Assembly (NCBI GenBank): GCA_047967505.1
Contig: CM106541.1
Direction: 5' to 3' (one strand)
Length of the DNA: 64,000 nucleotides
Source: Dipteris shenzhenensis
Taxonomy: Eukaryota > Polypodiophyta > Polypodiopsida > Gleicheniales
In this document: positions 20,633 through 33,368 of the stretch, in pieces
How the letters are laid out: every line of letters starts with the position of its first letter
Position numbering within the stretch: the first letter of the stretch is position 1
Translations under genes and position numbers: made by a program
The notes under the pieces: generated by a model
What the model was told of the DNA's origin: nothing
The model's database searches: none
What the model saw: only the letters and a program-made list of their open reading frames with translations

Positions 20633-23600
20633 ATGTCTACTTCAATTACTTGCATTACATACAATGTTCAGGGTCTTTGCAATGTCAATAAGTGGAGACT
20701 TTTCTGGCATTATGTACATAGAATGCATCCCGATGTGATCTCTTTACAAGAACACAACCAACACTTCTTGGCTGGCCAGCAAGGCCACTATGCTGGTTAT
20801 GATATCTTTTATGCTGGTACAATGCACTTTTCGGGGGTTTGCATGCTGGTAAAACATGATATACAGCCCACGGTGGCCCACAATGATCCTCAGGGTCGAT
20901 GGATGGTGATCAGGTGCACCTGGCAGGCTACTCTCTATGAAATAGCATCTGTTTATGCCTCACAAACTTCTGCGACTAGAGCTCAAATGTGGGCCTCCCT
21001 CAAACAATACCCATGGCTTTCCAATGCTTTTTTGTGTGGAGACATTAACAATTCGCCTGCCTCCCAAGACAATACTACTCATCGCTCTCACATGATCCCC
21101 ACTGAGTCCCGACATTGGGAAGATATGCTCTCATCTCTGCATGCAGAAGATCTATGGCTCTCAACAAGGGACACAGATATGGGTTTTACATATCATCACA
21201 ATGCCTTTACTCATTACTGGGCTCGACTTGACAGATGGTATTTGCTGCATGCTCAGCAGTATGCTGATTTTACATGTACATTGCGGATTGATCACTCCCT
21301 CCTGCTATCTGATCATTTTCCAGTATGCTTGACATTATCAATAGCACGCCTGACAGATGATATGCCGTTTTTTGGTCATCGCCTGCTCCATGTTAATAGT
21401 GCCTACTTGCTTCATCAACAATTTCAGAACATGGTGAGAGTGGCTGTCCGTCCCCTCCTCTTACATGCTCAGGAGGATATGGATTTTGCTTGGATCAGTC
21501 TTGCTCTCGCTTACAGGCTGTTATTCAAGACTACGGACGGAGTTACATGGAAAACCTTAGGCTTAAGATAAAATGGGCTCAATCTCACAAGCAGCAAATG
21601 GATGCAATTAGTTCTCATAGGCAGCTTACTTCTTCTGAACAGGATTCTTGTGCTTATGCGGTTCATATCATCCACCAAAATGATCTTCGCAAATTAAAGA
21701 AGTGGCAAATCCAAGCTCGTATGAAACCCCTTTTGGATAAGGGCTGCTCCTCCAAAGCCTTTTTTAAAAGTCTCCATGCGGATAGGCGAAAGGAGGATAT
21801 TTGCAGGATCAAGAAAGATGATGGCACCTGGACCACTTCCAAATCAGACTTGGAATTGCAATGTTCTAGTCATTTTCAGCATCTCCTTTCTTCTCAGCCT
21901 GATCATTTGACGCAAGTAAATGCAGCCAGGTCTCAATTCCTTATGCATGTTCAGCCCATATTATCTCGGGAACAGGCCCATGCATTGGAGCAGCCTTTTA
22001 TGCTTAGTGAACTGGAAGATGCTTTGAGTCATCTAAGCAAAAGCAGCTCCCCTGGTTGGGATGGACTGACTGTTGAATTCTTCCGTGCATTTTGGGGTGA
22101 TCTCAAGAACACTCTCCTTCTAATGATCAATCATGCTTGGGCAGAACAATCTCTTCCTCCATCCTGGAAACATGGCCTAGTAAAATTGATTCCCAAAAAA
22201 AGGTTGTGTGAGACGATGGCTGATTGGCGGCCTATATCCCTCATGCCTGTCATTTACAAACTCATTGCTAAAATGATTGTCCTCAGGGTTCGCTTCCTCT
22301 TGCAAGCAGGACTTCATCCTAGGCAGTATGGGTTTGTCCCCAGAAGGCAGATCACTGACAATATCTCCAATGCCTTGCTTGCGATTGAGTATGCCAAATA
22401 TTCTAAACAAGATGTTCTCATTCTGCAAGTAGACATTGCGAAAGCTTTTGATACTGTCCATTGGGATTTCATCTCTCAAACTATGCAAAAATTGGGATTT
22501 GGCCCTCGGCTCGTCCACATCATTTACTGGCTTTATTCTCACGCCACGGCACAATGCTTGCTTGGTGGTGGGCTGAATATTCTCAATCTCCAGGTTCATA
22601 TGTTGGCAAGAAAGAGCACTATGATTGCTGATTTTTTTCAGCAAAAACAACCATGGGCTATTATGTTAGCAGCTATGTGTGGAAACATGGCTTCCCATGC
22701 ATATGGGCATTGGATTACAGATCACTGGGAAGCAGTTTTGTCTTCCTTTCAGGGGAAAATTCCTGGTTGCCCTGTTTCTACTGCTTTTATTCATGATTGG
22801 AAGAGAATTCTTTCATATGCAAAATGGACAGGTGCTTCCTCTCATCATGGTAATTCTTTTCGATTGGAAAGCATCCATTGGAGCAAGGTGTTTGCATCGC
22901 CTCTCGCTTTACAGGCACCTATCAAAGCATACAATCTCATGAAATTGGGCATAAGATTTGTTGGTGATGTTGTGGATCAACAAGGCTATATACTTTCATT
23001 TCCACAAGCTTGCAGGACATTCTCCTTGGGTCTGCATCATAGATCCATTTGGAGAACACTTTCAACTATGTTGCAGCCATTTGTTCCGGTTCCTCCACTG
23101 TTTGCACAGGACAGATTAATGGACTGGAATTTGACTTCCATACCTCCTGCTACCCATACGCTCTCAATACACAATCTGACCTCCTCGAAGGTTTACAGAT
23201 TTCTTCTTCCACAGCCATGGATTGACAAGCATGCCAACACTCTTTGGAATTTGGATAGGCCTTTATCTTTATGGCAATCCCGACTCATGAAAATCTGGAA
23301 AGCCAAATTGCCATTGAAACAGAGGCTTTTCTTTTGGAGATGTATAGTGGGAGCTTTTTCCATTGGGGTGAAATTGGCAGCACGCCGCATTGCTTCTCCT
23401 TTTTGCCCCCGTTGCTCTCATCCCCGCGAGACAGTTCCTCACTTATCATGGTTTTGCCCGCACTCTCGCACATTGATCACTCATGTCTCTCATTTACTGC
23501 GGCTTCGGTTCCCTTCTATCAGATTTGGGAAACTTTTCTGGATGTTTGGATGCCTCTCATCTCAGATGTCTCCATTACTCCTTTTCTTTCACTGGACTCG

Positions 23601-23772
23601 CTTTTGGGTATTATGGACCATTTGGACACATAGACTGCATTCTAGGATGGGTCAACAGTTTCCTCAGGCATATATTTTCTTCAGAATGTCCCTCAAGCAA
23701 TCCTTACATGACAGTCTTGCTGCAAGGGATTTGGATGCTACTAGCCTTGAAGTGTTCTCTACTTGTTTTTGA
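20633..23772 (+). pseudogene. LN3 ORF2: endonuclease, RT with active site deleted, zf-RVT region
   Basis: The endonuclease runs from MSTSITCITYNVQGL through LQEHNQH, FLCGDINNSP and LLSDHFPVCL. GDIN replaces the usual GDFN. A frameshift near 21490-21570 separates it from the next open frame (to 23772). That frame carries the RT motifs SSPGWDGLTVEFF, LVKLIPKK, WRPISLMPVIYKLIAKMI, QYGFVPRRQITDN and LILQVDIAKAFDTVHWDF. At about 22565 the sequence jumps to GLNILNLQVHM, so the segment containing YADD is missing. The zf-RVT-type C-terminus and TCF end are intact. The copy cannot make a functional RT. Confidence 0.9.
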
Positions 23773-23875
23773 GTTCTTCTATTGGGCTCTCTTTCGGAGT
23801 TCATTGCTAGTGTGTGGGAGACTTCCCATATTGTAAATTTATGAGGATATAAATACAATGGATTTTACCAAAAAA

Positions 23876-23899
23876 GTGTGTGGTGTGTGTGTGTGTGTG
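23876..23899. repeat. (TG)n microsatellite between LN3 and LN4
   Basis: Starts at the first base after the LN3 poly-A and ends where the LN4 5'-UTR begins. Confidence 0.88.
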
Positions 23900-23995
23900 G
23901 AGTATGAGCGTGGTGTAGAGAACGGTGAGCGACGGTGAGTGCAGGCGATACCCTCCTAGGATATCTTCCCCTCCGTCCATACATCCATACGATCG

Positions 23996-24384
23996 CCGTA
24001 CGGACTCTCCCGGTGTGCAGGACCGTACAACTCGTCGTTCTTCCGTACGTCTCTAATTTTGCCGTCAGCCCTTCCGTACGACGTGACACCGTTAGTGTAC
24101 TCAGCCTTTCCGTACCACCCCGCCTCTTTCCGCACAATTTCGTACTTCTTTGTCAACACTCCCTGTCCGTACAGAATACCGCTGTACAAGCCTCCGTACA
24201 GAATCCCGTACAGCTTTCCTGCTGCTCCGTACAGTTCACATGCACCTCTTCATCCGTACAGTGCTCTCCGTACAGCTTCTTCCTGCTGTTCCGTACAGCC
24301 TATCCCGCGCAGGCCTTCCGTACAGCCTCTCTGTACAGCTTCTGCCGTACTGTTTTTGCACCTTCTCGCGGTGCCTTTCCGTAC
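23996..24384. promoter_or_regulatory. CCGTAC cluster in the LN4 5'-UTR
   Basis: Fifteen CCGTAC occurrences on the plus strand in 390 bp, most as TCCGTACAG, plus four other GTAC. This is the densest of the four clusters. The chance expectation for one 6-mer in this length is about 0.1. Confidence 0.65.
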
Positions 24385-24444
24385 AGTTACTCTGTCTGCT
24401 TTGTCTTTTTCTCTATTTCTTCCTTGCTTTGCCATATCTCAATC

Positions 24445-25656
24445 ATGGCTTCAGGTTCAAATGTCTGTACATATGCTAGAAAAGAAAGATCTGCAGATGC
24501 CAAGCGTCGTCCTTCTCAGCCTGCATCTCAGGATGATGAGCTTACTATGGAAGCTCAACATGTGTTTGATACACTCAAGGATGACTTTCAGCAGTCACGA
24601 CAGGAATGGGGCAAACCAGTTCCGCAGGTCACATATAAATTGAAATTGCCCTCCCTTGTGAATCCCCTCAGGAAGCTATCTCAAACCGCGGTAATTATTT
24701 TCTTTCCAGGAAGAATCCCAGCCGCCAGTGATGTTGCGTAATGGATCAAGTCTATCCTTGGAGGATGTTTTGTAGAGGGTGTATATTTTGCCTCCAGAGG
24801 CTTTTATGAGGTGCATTTATCAGATGCTTTGTGCAAGCAGAGGCTCCTTGAGCTTTCTCCCCTCTTTTATGGGAAGCAAATGATACATGCCATGCCTTGG
24901 TCCCCAAACAAGGACTACCAAATTCTTATACGTCATCATTGTCCTGTATGGGTTGAGGTTGTTAACTTCCCGGACTATATGCATGAAGAATTGCCTGGCC
25001 TGGCCGCTTCATTGGGACAGGTCATTTGCCCTCCATGCCCCATGGGAAATCGTAACAGATTTTGCATCCTCTGGAACACTGACATACCTACCCCTCCTTC
25101 TATTGCAGTGGAAGTTGAGGGTGTGCAATTGGGGAAAAAGTTTTTTGACTTGAAATGGGGTGTCTTTGCAGGCGCTTGCTTTGCCTGCTACAAGTTTGGG
25201 CATCTAGCCTCTGAATGCCCAATGGTTTTGCATCAACCCCCTCCTAATGCCTTGCCACCTCTGACAAGGGAAAAGAATGAGAATTTGCAAGCCAAGGCAG
25301 CAAATCGAAATGGAGCAAAGAATGCTAAACCAGTTAATCAGGTGCAATCACTTGTTGGAAAAGGGAAAGAAAAAGAAAAAGAGAAGATGAAGGAATCTAT
25401 GGGGACAGATCGGGATGGGTTTCAACAGCCTAAGAAGGTGGTTGTATTGAAGCAACGCCCCTTTCAATCTCGGCAATGGGATGCTTCCTCTCCTTTACCA
25501 GGACAGGCTTCTACTTCAGCTCCTGTCCTTCAAAATTGGGTGGGGGTTTTGAAGAAGGGTATCCCCATATGTGATTCTGAAGAAGGGGAGAACGCCATAT
25601 CTTTTATGGATCATGAAAGCCTACAACCCATGCAGGCAGAGGCTTTGCCTCTCTGA
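24445..25656 (+). pseudogene. LN4 ORF1, DUF4283 and zinc knuckle, one nonsense codon
   Basis: It starts at MASGSNVCTYARKE. The DUF4283-like block (VIIFFPGRIPAASDVA) is interrupted by TAA at 24739-24741 where LN3 has a glutamine. The frame is then open to 25656 with LFYGKQMIHAMPWSP, VWVEVVNFP, the zinc knuckle CFACYKFGHLASEC and QQPKKVVVLKQRP. A single stop in 1.2 kb suggests moderate age. The start is chosen by alignment with LN3 (same position relative to the VFDTLKDDF block). Confidence 0.85.
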
Positions 25657-25698
25657 TATCTTGTTTCGTATTTATATTTTCTTGTATATATCTCTTTT

Positions 25699-28600
25699 AT
25701 GCATCAAACACTTAAGTGCTTTACATACAATGTACAGAGCCTGTGCAATGTCTCAAAGTGGAGGCTTTTCTGGAATTATGTACATAAAATGCAGCCAGAT
25801 ATTGTTTGTTTGCAAGAGCATAATCAACACTCTAAGCTGGTCATTGGCGGCTATGATATTTATTATGCTGGTACTACTACCTATTCAGGTGTATGCATAA
25901 TGGTCAGACATGAGCTGGAGCCTCAGTTAGCATTCAATGACAGCAGTGGCCGATGAATAGTCATACAATGTAATGTCAATGGTGACATTCTTGAGCTTGC
26001 ATCAGTTTATGCCTCCCAGACCTCTGCCATGAGGGCTTCTCTATGGGAATCTTTAAGCAAATATCCATGGAGATCAAATGCCTTTATCTGTGGAGATTTT
26101 AACAATTCTCCTCTGCTGAGAGATAACACCACTTCAAGATCTCATATGCTTTCATCGGAAAGACAGAAATGGGATAGCATGCTTCTCTCTGTGCAGGCTG
26201 AAGATTTATGGCTGCTTCTACAAGGGTCAGTGCCCGGATATACTTTCCATCATAATGCATTTACCACATATTGGGCAAGGCTTGACAGATGGTATCTGTT
26301 CTATCCACAACAATATGCAGATTTTAGCCTTCATCTCCTCATAGATTTCTCATTGGGATTGTCAGATCATGCCCCATTATGGTTAAATCTGCAATTTGGT
26401 ATGCCACTGGATGATTTGCCAACTCTCTCCAGCAGATTACTGCATGTTAATCAGGCTTATCTTCGACATGAATATTTCCAGCAAATGATCAGACTTGCAA
26501 TTCATCCCTTGCTTTTGCATGCTCAGGAGGACATGAATTATGCTTGGGACAGTTTTGTCTCTCGTATACAGAATGTCATTAGGGACTATGGAACATGGCA
26601 CATGGCTACATGGAGAAATAAGGTCAAATGGGCAAAAAGGGCAGCACAACAGTTGACTGAATTCTCACATTTAAGGCCCCTTTCTGAATCAGAAAATGAT
26701 TCCCTTTCACAAGCCCAGATCAAACTGACTGATAATGATCAGCGGAAATTGCACAAATGGCAGATTAGAGCAAGAATGAAGCCCCTCATGGATAAGGGCT
26801 GCTCATCAAAAGCCTTTTTCCAGGGCCTGCATGCCACTCGAAAGAAAAACTCGTGTCTAAGGGTCAGGAAACTAGATCTTGGACGCACTCTTTCTCTGAT
26901 CTCCAAGATGAATGCCAAAATTACTTCCAGACACTGTTCTCTACCCCTGGCTCCCCATCAAATCAAATGACTGATGCGAGGACTGAATTTCTTCAATATG
27001 TTTATGGGATAGTGAAAATGGATGATGCTCTATTATTTGAGAGACCTTTTACTCACACGGAACTTGATAATGCATTGTCCCATCTCGGCAAATACAAGTC
27101 CCCTGGCTGGGATGGTCTTACGGTGGAATTTTATATTTCTTTCTGGGATGATTTGAATAATGTTCTCTTACAAATGATCAATGTTGCCTGGCAAGAAAAT
27201 CAATTGCCGCACCTCTGGAAGCATGGCATAATCAAACTTGTGCAAAAAAAAAATCTTTGTGATCATATGTCAGATTGGAGGCCTATTACTCTGATGCCTG
27301 TAGTTTACAAACTCATTGCCAAAATGATTGTGTATAGGCTTCATGGGACTCTGAATGCAAGCCTTCATCCTCATCAGTATGGGTTTGTGCCGCGAAGACA
27401 AATCCATGACAATATCTCCAATGCATTGACTGCAATTGAATATGCTTAGTATTCGAATCAAGATGTGCTCATATTGCAGGTAGATATCACTAAGGCATTT
27501 GATACTGTACAATGGGATTTTCTCTCCCAAACCATGACAAAGTTGGGCTTTGGTCCCAAGATAGCAAATGCAATTTATTGGCTTTATTTTGGCTCTACTT
27601 CCCAGTGCATTCTCGGAAGCCATCTATCTCAGTCATGGACATTGGGTAGATCAGTCAGACAGGGTTGCCCCCTTAGTGCTCTTTTCTATGCCATTGCGAC
27701 TCATCCCCTCCTGATGTATCTTGATCATCTTACAAGCACAAGACAGATGACTGGTCTTAAAATCCGTGGGGCTGCATCTTTTTTGGCACAGGCATATGCT
27801 GATGATTCCTTTTTTATGCCACAGAACTCTCCTCAGGAAGTCCGCATGCTTATGGCCACATTATCATTGTATTGATTAGCAACGGGATTGCATATCAATT
27901 TTGACAAATTCAAATTACTTCCCCTGAAACAATGTGACTGGCATTCTATTCTCTGGCCTGGTCAGATAGTGCATTCCAAAGATGTTGTCAAGCATTTGGG
28001 ATATCCTATAGGATGGCATATCACCAGGAAGCAGTAGCTAAAATGGATCTTCCAAAGACTTCAACATAAATTGGAATATTGGAAAATTTCTACTTGGCCA
28101 CTTCATGTCAAGCTCAGAATAGTCCAGTCTATTGTAATGTCTTATGTTCAGTTCTTCTTGCCTTTACTACATTGGTCCTCTAGAGATATCTCAGCTTTTA
28201 TGTCTCAAGCTATGGAGCTGTTATGGAAGACAAAAACTGCTGTGAAAGCATTGAGACTGATGAAGATGGAAATGGTGTGCTCCCCTAGGATGCATGGAGG
28301 ACTTAATGTTCTAAATATCAGATATCATGTACTTGCAAGAAAGGCGACTATGCTCCATGCTTTTTTCCGTCAAAAACAGCCATGGACTTGTATGATAGCA
28401 TCCATGTGTGTCAACATGAGGACAACTGCTTATGGCCATTGGACTACTGATCATTGGGAGGTTGTCATTGGGAGATTTGTAGGGAAGATTCCTGGAAGCC
28501 CTTTCTCTACTGCTCTGATAATGGATTGGAAACAAGAGCTTTCTAAAGTCAAATGGGCTCCTGATAATCATTCGGGGACAAAATCAATGAGGAAAGAAAG

Positions 28601-29510
28601 TATCCATTGGAGTGCCATCTTTGACATTCCACTTGCTTTACAGGAACCGGTTCGGGCATATAATCTCATGAAATTGGGAATTAGATACATCAATGATGTG
28701 GTAGATGATCACGGCCATGTCTTATCTTTTCCTCAGGCCACTGCCTCTTATGCTTTGGGAATGCATCACAGATTGATATGGAAGAAAATTGCTGATCTCT
28801 TGCATCCTTTTCTACCTATTCCCCCTGTGGCTGACACAGACAGGCTTATGGAATGGCAATTGTACCCCTCTGCTACATGCTCTCATCCTATTCCTTTGCC
28901 TGTTTTGACCTCCATCAAAGTCTACAAGCTTCGTGAGCCTGCCCCTTGGATTCATCAATATGCTAATACTCTGTGGCATATCAGGCGGCCCCTTTCATGG
29001 TGGCGGAAAAATCTCCGACTAATATGGAGGTGTAAAATGCCTTTGAAACAAAGACTTTTTCTTTGGAGATGCATGACCGGCACACTGTCAGTGGGAATAA
29101 CACTTGCCAAACGTCACATTGGTTCACCCACTTGCTTACGGTGTCACGCTCCTTCAGAGACTGTCCCTCATTTGCTTTGGCATTGCCAATCTACTCGGAA
29201 CCTTCTGGGGAAAATTTCGGATCATCTTCGCCTCCGTTTCCCGAGTCACATATTTGGGAAACACTTTTGGTTATTTGGCAGATTTAGGATGCCTTTATCT
29301 CAATACTCACTCTTTTTCTCATGGGTGAGATATTGGGCTTTTTGGACAATCTGGGAAGTGCAGCATAATCTGGCATACTTGGGCCGTCGTTTCAAAAGTC
29401 ATATGAATCTTTTAGAGCCTCATTGCGGCAATCTTTATATGATGCCTGCCATGAGGGTGATATACATGCATCTTGCATTGAGCTTTTCTTTTTATGTTTC
29501 TGATCTGTGG
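25699..29510 (+). pseudogene. LN4 ORF2: endonuclease, RT and zf-RVT region, broken
   Basis: Endonuclease: CFTYNVQSLCN, LQEHNQH, FICGDFNNSP and GLSDHAPLWL, with a TGA at ~25954. RT: a frameshift near 26860, then SPGWDGLTVEFY, WRPITLMPVVYKLIAKMI, QYGFVPRRQIHDN, a TAG at ~27447, LILQVDITKAFDTVQWDF, SVRQGCPLSALFYAI and AYADDSFFMPQ. A TGA at ~27873 and TAG at 28035-28037 follow. The C-terminal open frame 28071-29561 has WPLHVKLRIVQS, HGGLNVLN, PLSWWRKNLRL, FLWRCMTG and a Cys/His cluster. The TAG at 28035 is shared with LN5. Confidence 0.88.
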
Positions 29511-29593
29511 AATACTCTCCATCTTGGAGACTTTCCCTCTTGTAAAGTTATGACAATATAAATACATTGCACTGGATTTTACCAAAAAAAAAA

Positions 29594-29610
29594 GTGTGTG
29601 TGTGTGTGTG
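29594..29610. repeat. (TG)n microsatellite between LN4 and LN5
   Basis: Directly follows the LN4 poly-A. A second TG run (29620-29632) follows TAGAATAGAC and may be target or the LN5 start. Confidence 0.85.
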
Positions 29611-29670
29611 TAGAATAGACGTGTGTGTGTGTTGCTCGGAGGAGAGGAGATCAGGTCATGAGACAGAGCC

Positions 29671-29991
29671 CCGTACAGCTCCCCCTTCTGCCCGTACACT
29701 TGTACGGCTGCCGTACAGGTGCAGTACGTCAGTATGGACAGACCGTACGACCAGTCTATTCTCCCTGCACAACCTGCTTGTGTGTGCGTTGATATCGTTT
29801 TTCCCTTCCGAAGCTTCTTTTTGTGCCTCCGTACACTTTTGCCACCCTCCGTACATTTCAGCTCGTTTGTCCTCTGTCAACATCTCTGTTCTCACCAGCA
29901 ACCCTGCGCAGCCTTCCTTCGTACATCTGTATGGTCGCCGTACGGCGTTCGTACGTCTGTACGTTTCCGTACCAGCCCAGCCGTCCCGTAC
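29671..29991. promoter_or_regulatory. CCGTAC cluster in the LN5 5'-UTR
   Basis: Nine CCGTAC (near 29671, 29692, 29711, 29743, 29829, 29849, 29936, 29967, 29986) and two reverse sites. Order and spacing parallel LN11. Confidence 0.6.
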
Positions 29992-30281
29992 ACTCAGACT
30001 TCCCCCCCCCCCCCCCGTGTAGCCTGTATATACTACAGTTCAGCCCATTATCGTACAGTTTGGTACCTCTTGCCATACAAGTTTTTGGGGTTTTCCTCCG
30101 GTGTCTTTCCTAGCTGTGTCTTCCGCCAAATCTCACCTATCCCTTTGCTCTCTCCTTACTAGTTATACACTTCTTCTTCTCTCTTGTGGGCTTCCTGTGA
30201 TATTTCTTTGGGACTGGTTTTTTTGGCTTTCACTACCCTTTTACAAGTACTTCTTTCTCAAGCTCCCTTTCTTACAAAGTC

Positions 30282-31522
30282 ATGGCAGAGTATTCATATG
30301 AAAAAACATTTCAAAAGGAGCGCTCGGCTCCCTGCAAGAAGCAAAAGCAGGTTGAGGGTCAGCATGACCCGATGCATGATACTCTTGAGGCTCAACTAGT
30401 ATATGATGTAATGCATGAAGCATTTGCAGATACGAGAAAAGAGTGGAAAGACTCGGTTCCTTCAGTTGGCCTCATGGTTGAGGTCGATGAAATTGTGGAT
30501 CCAGTCAGAGATTATGCCAAGAATGCAGTCATATTATTCTTTCCAGGCCGGATGCCACCTGCTGTACAGATAGGCAACTGGCTGACACGCACATTGGCTG
30601 GCTCTTTTGTTCGTAAAGTACACTATGCAGCCAGGGGCTTTTTTGAGGTTATCATGGTGGATGAAATCCACAGACAAATGCTATTGGAACATTCACCTCT
30701 CTTTTTTGGGCAGCAAATGGTGCATGTCCCCAACCACGGTCTCCCACAAGGGACTTTCAGGCTTTAATCCGACACAGATGCCCAGTTTGGGTTGAAGTTG
30801 TTGATTTCCCCCAATGTATGGCCTCACTTTTGCCTAAAATTGCAGCATCTTTAGGTAAAGTGGTCTGCCCACCACGGCCAAATGGCAACTCAAACAGATT
30901 TTGCATTCTCTAGGATACTGATAATCCCACACCGGACTCTTATTCAGTCACGGTGAATAATGTGAACATGGGAAGTGCCTTTTATAAACTCAAATGGGGT
31001 TTATTTGCAGGGGCCTGTTTTGAATGCAAAAAGTTTGGACACATGGCTTCACAGTGTCCAATGAATCAACATAAAATGCCTCATGCCACTTTGCCAGTTC
31101 ACATGCCTACTAAAGATGATGCTCCTATTCCAGTTGCCAACAAAAACAAAAGCAACAGACAGCCTTCTGGGAGTCAGGATAAAGGCAAAGCTCCAGTGGC
31201 TCCCAATGGGAATCTCACTTCACATTCACCTCCTGCTATTCAATCCTCGACCAAAGGAAAGCAACCTTCAACTGATGGCTGGCAGAGCCCAAGAAAAGTT
31301 ATTTCTGCTCGAAGAATTCCACCCCTCCGCACTTGGAATGGTGCATCTTCTAGCGAAAACACCTCAGAGATAAATACAGGAATTGGTATTACATGGGCTG
31401 CAGTAACAGCCAACATAACACTCTTCCTTGAAGAAGAGGTTGCTGCTTTGCTGTCTACTTCTCAGGCGACTACTTCTTCTCGGGGGCGAGGCCTCGACCC
31501 TGAGATAGAAATGCAAGGTTGA
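30282..31522 (+). pseudogene. LN5 ORF1, frameshifted, with inherited nonsense codon
   Basis: It starts MAEYSYEKTFQKE. The DUF4283-like block is present (VILFFPGRMPPAVQIGNW, FFGQQMVHV), then an indel near 30735 shifts the frame. FCIL is followed by TAG (30911-30913), where other families have FCILWD. The same stop is in LN11. The zinc knuckle reads CFECKKFGHMASQC. The C-terminus ends near EIEMQG at 31522. Confidence 0.85.
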
Positions 31523-31578
31523 CCTCATCAATTTTGCTGCTGTACATAGTTGTTACATTACTATAAATACCTATATAT

Positions 31579-33368
31579 ATGACTGCTCACATCAAATGCT
31601 TTACAGTCAATGTCGAGGGCATGTGTGACAGTAGGAAATGGAAATCTGTGTGGCTGTACATCAACAGATTTCAGCCTGACATAGTGGCAATACAAGAGCA
31701 CAATCAACATATTTATGCAGGCAAGACAGGACACTACTGTGGATATGACATTTTCTGTGCTGGGGAGCACTCTTTCTCAGGGGTTGTCCTTCTGATCAAA
31801 CATGAGCTTCAACTAGTCATTGCATTAAATGACAACAAAGGCAGATGGCTTGTTCTTCAATGCACTATTAGAGGAGAGGTGTTTGAATTTGCTTCAGTTT
31901 ATGCACCTCAGTCCTCTAGAGAAAGAACTGCAATTTGGCATGCCATGCAACAATACCCGTGGAGATATCATGCCTAGATATGTGGGGATTTCAATAATGC
32001 TCCACAATAGGGAGACAATACTTCCAGACATGATCATATGTTATCTCCTGAAAGGCATGCATGGTCTCAACTACTTTTGCATTTGGATCTGGTTGACCTT
32101 TGGAAGGAATTGCAGCCTTTGTCACCGGGCTACACTTTTCAACATAATGCTCTTTCCGGTTATCAGGCACGTCTAGATCGTTGGTATAGTGTCGCTCCCT
32201 AACAAAATGGGGATTTCGCATGCAAAATGTGGATTGACTATGCCTTTGTGCATTCAGACCATGCACCACTATGGCTGCGGTTATCTTTTCATAACATGCC
32301 AGATGATAGATTGCCACAAAGGCGACATCTAATCATAAACAATAGTTATTTGCAACATGCTGAATTCAAGGCAATGGTTACTGAAGCAGCCCATTCTCTT
32401 TCCTTTAGCAGCCGTCTTCATGCTGATGATGCCTGGGATTCTTTTATTTCTAAAATACAAGTGGTGATTAGAGCTTATGGCAAGTCTTACATGAAGACTC
32501 TGAGGGAAACCATTGCTCAGGCCAAATCTACTTGTCAAGACCTCACTGAACTCAGTCATCATCGTTCGTTGTCCATGCATGAGCAAACAACACTATGTTA
32601 GGCCAGACATTGTCTTAAACTAAATGATCACAGGAAATTGGCAAAATGGGAGACTAGAGCAAGACAAAGAGCCTTCATAGATAAAGGTTGCTCTTCCAAA
32701 GAATTTTTCAAGAGTTTACATCAGAGGAGAATCAAAACAGAAATTTGCAGAGTGCTTATGCCCGATGGATCATGGACTACTTCACGGTCACAGCTTGCCT
32801 CTGTTTGTGTGCATCACTTCTCTCAGCAATTTGGCTCTACAGCTCCTCCCTCGCAACATATTTCTCCAATCATTTCCCCTACTCAAGCTTTGGAATTGGA
32901 GGAACCCTTTACTGAGAGGGAACTGTCAGATGCGATCAAATCATGTGGCAGATGGAAATCCCTAGGATGGGATGGTTTAACAGTCGAGTTTTTTCTAGCA
33001 TACTGGCCTATTTTGAAGCATTCATTGCTATATATGGTGAATGCTGCGTGGCAAAATCAGAAAATGCCGGACACATGGAAGAGAGGTCTTGTTAAACTCC
33101 TTCCTAAAAAACAAATTTGTGAGTCTTTGGAAGACTGGAGACCTATCACTCTTATGCCCGTAATTTACAAAGTCACTACCAAAATGATTGTTGATCGGCT
33201 AAAGGGGTTTTTACATGATGGGTTGCATCCTGCTCAATATGGCTTTGTCCCGCATAGCCATATCACAGATAACATTGCTAATGCCTACATTGGAATTGAA
33301 TATGCCAAATACACACAGCAGGATGTTTTGTTATTGCAACTTGATATTGCCAAAGCCTTTGATACAGT
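31579..33368 (+). pseudogene. LN5 ORF2, family C part: endonuclease and first half of RT
   Basis: Endonuclease motifs are CFTVNVEGMCD, IQEHNQH, ICGDFNNAP and HSDHAPLWL. Stops at about 31976 (TAG), 32009 (TAG), 32200 (TAA) and 32600 (TAG) break it. The frame 32638-33438 carries CSSKEFFKSLHQRR, GWDGLTVEFFLAYW, LVKLLPKK, WRPITLMPVIYKVTTKMI, QYGFVPHSHITDN and LLLQLDIAKAFDTV, and then leaves the family at 33369. Confidence 0.85.

Larger units (their letters stand above)
18849..23875 (+). mobile_element. LN3: LINE with complete 5' end, internally deleted ORF2
   Basis: The 5.0-kb copy comprises a ~530-bp 5'-UTR (18849-19379), ORF1 (19380-20585), a 47-bp spacer, ORF2 (20633-23772) and a 3'-UTR ending GGATTTTACC with A6 (23870-23875). 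Its 5' end starts GAGAGAGAGAC directly after (TG)n. Its 3' half is nearly identical to LN2, so both belong to family A. Confidence 0.9.
23900..29593 (+). mobile_element. LN4: complete-length LINE, family B, multiply mutated
   Basis: The 5.7-kb copy comprises a 5'-UTR (23900-24444), ORF1 (24445-25656), ORF2 (25699 to ~29490) and a 3'-UTR ending CACTGGATTTTACC with A10 (29584-29593), followed by (TG)n. It has the same plan as LN3, but the proteins are clearly diverged and it represents another lineage. Confidence 0.9.
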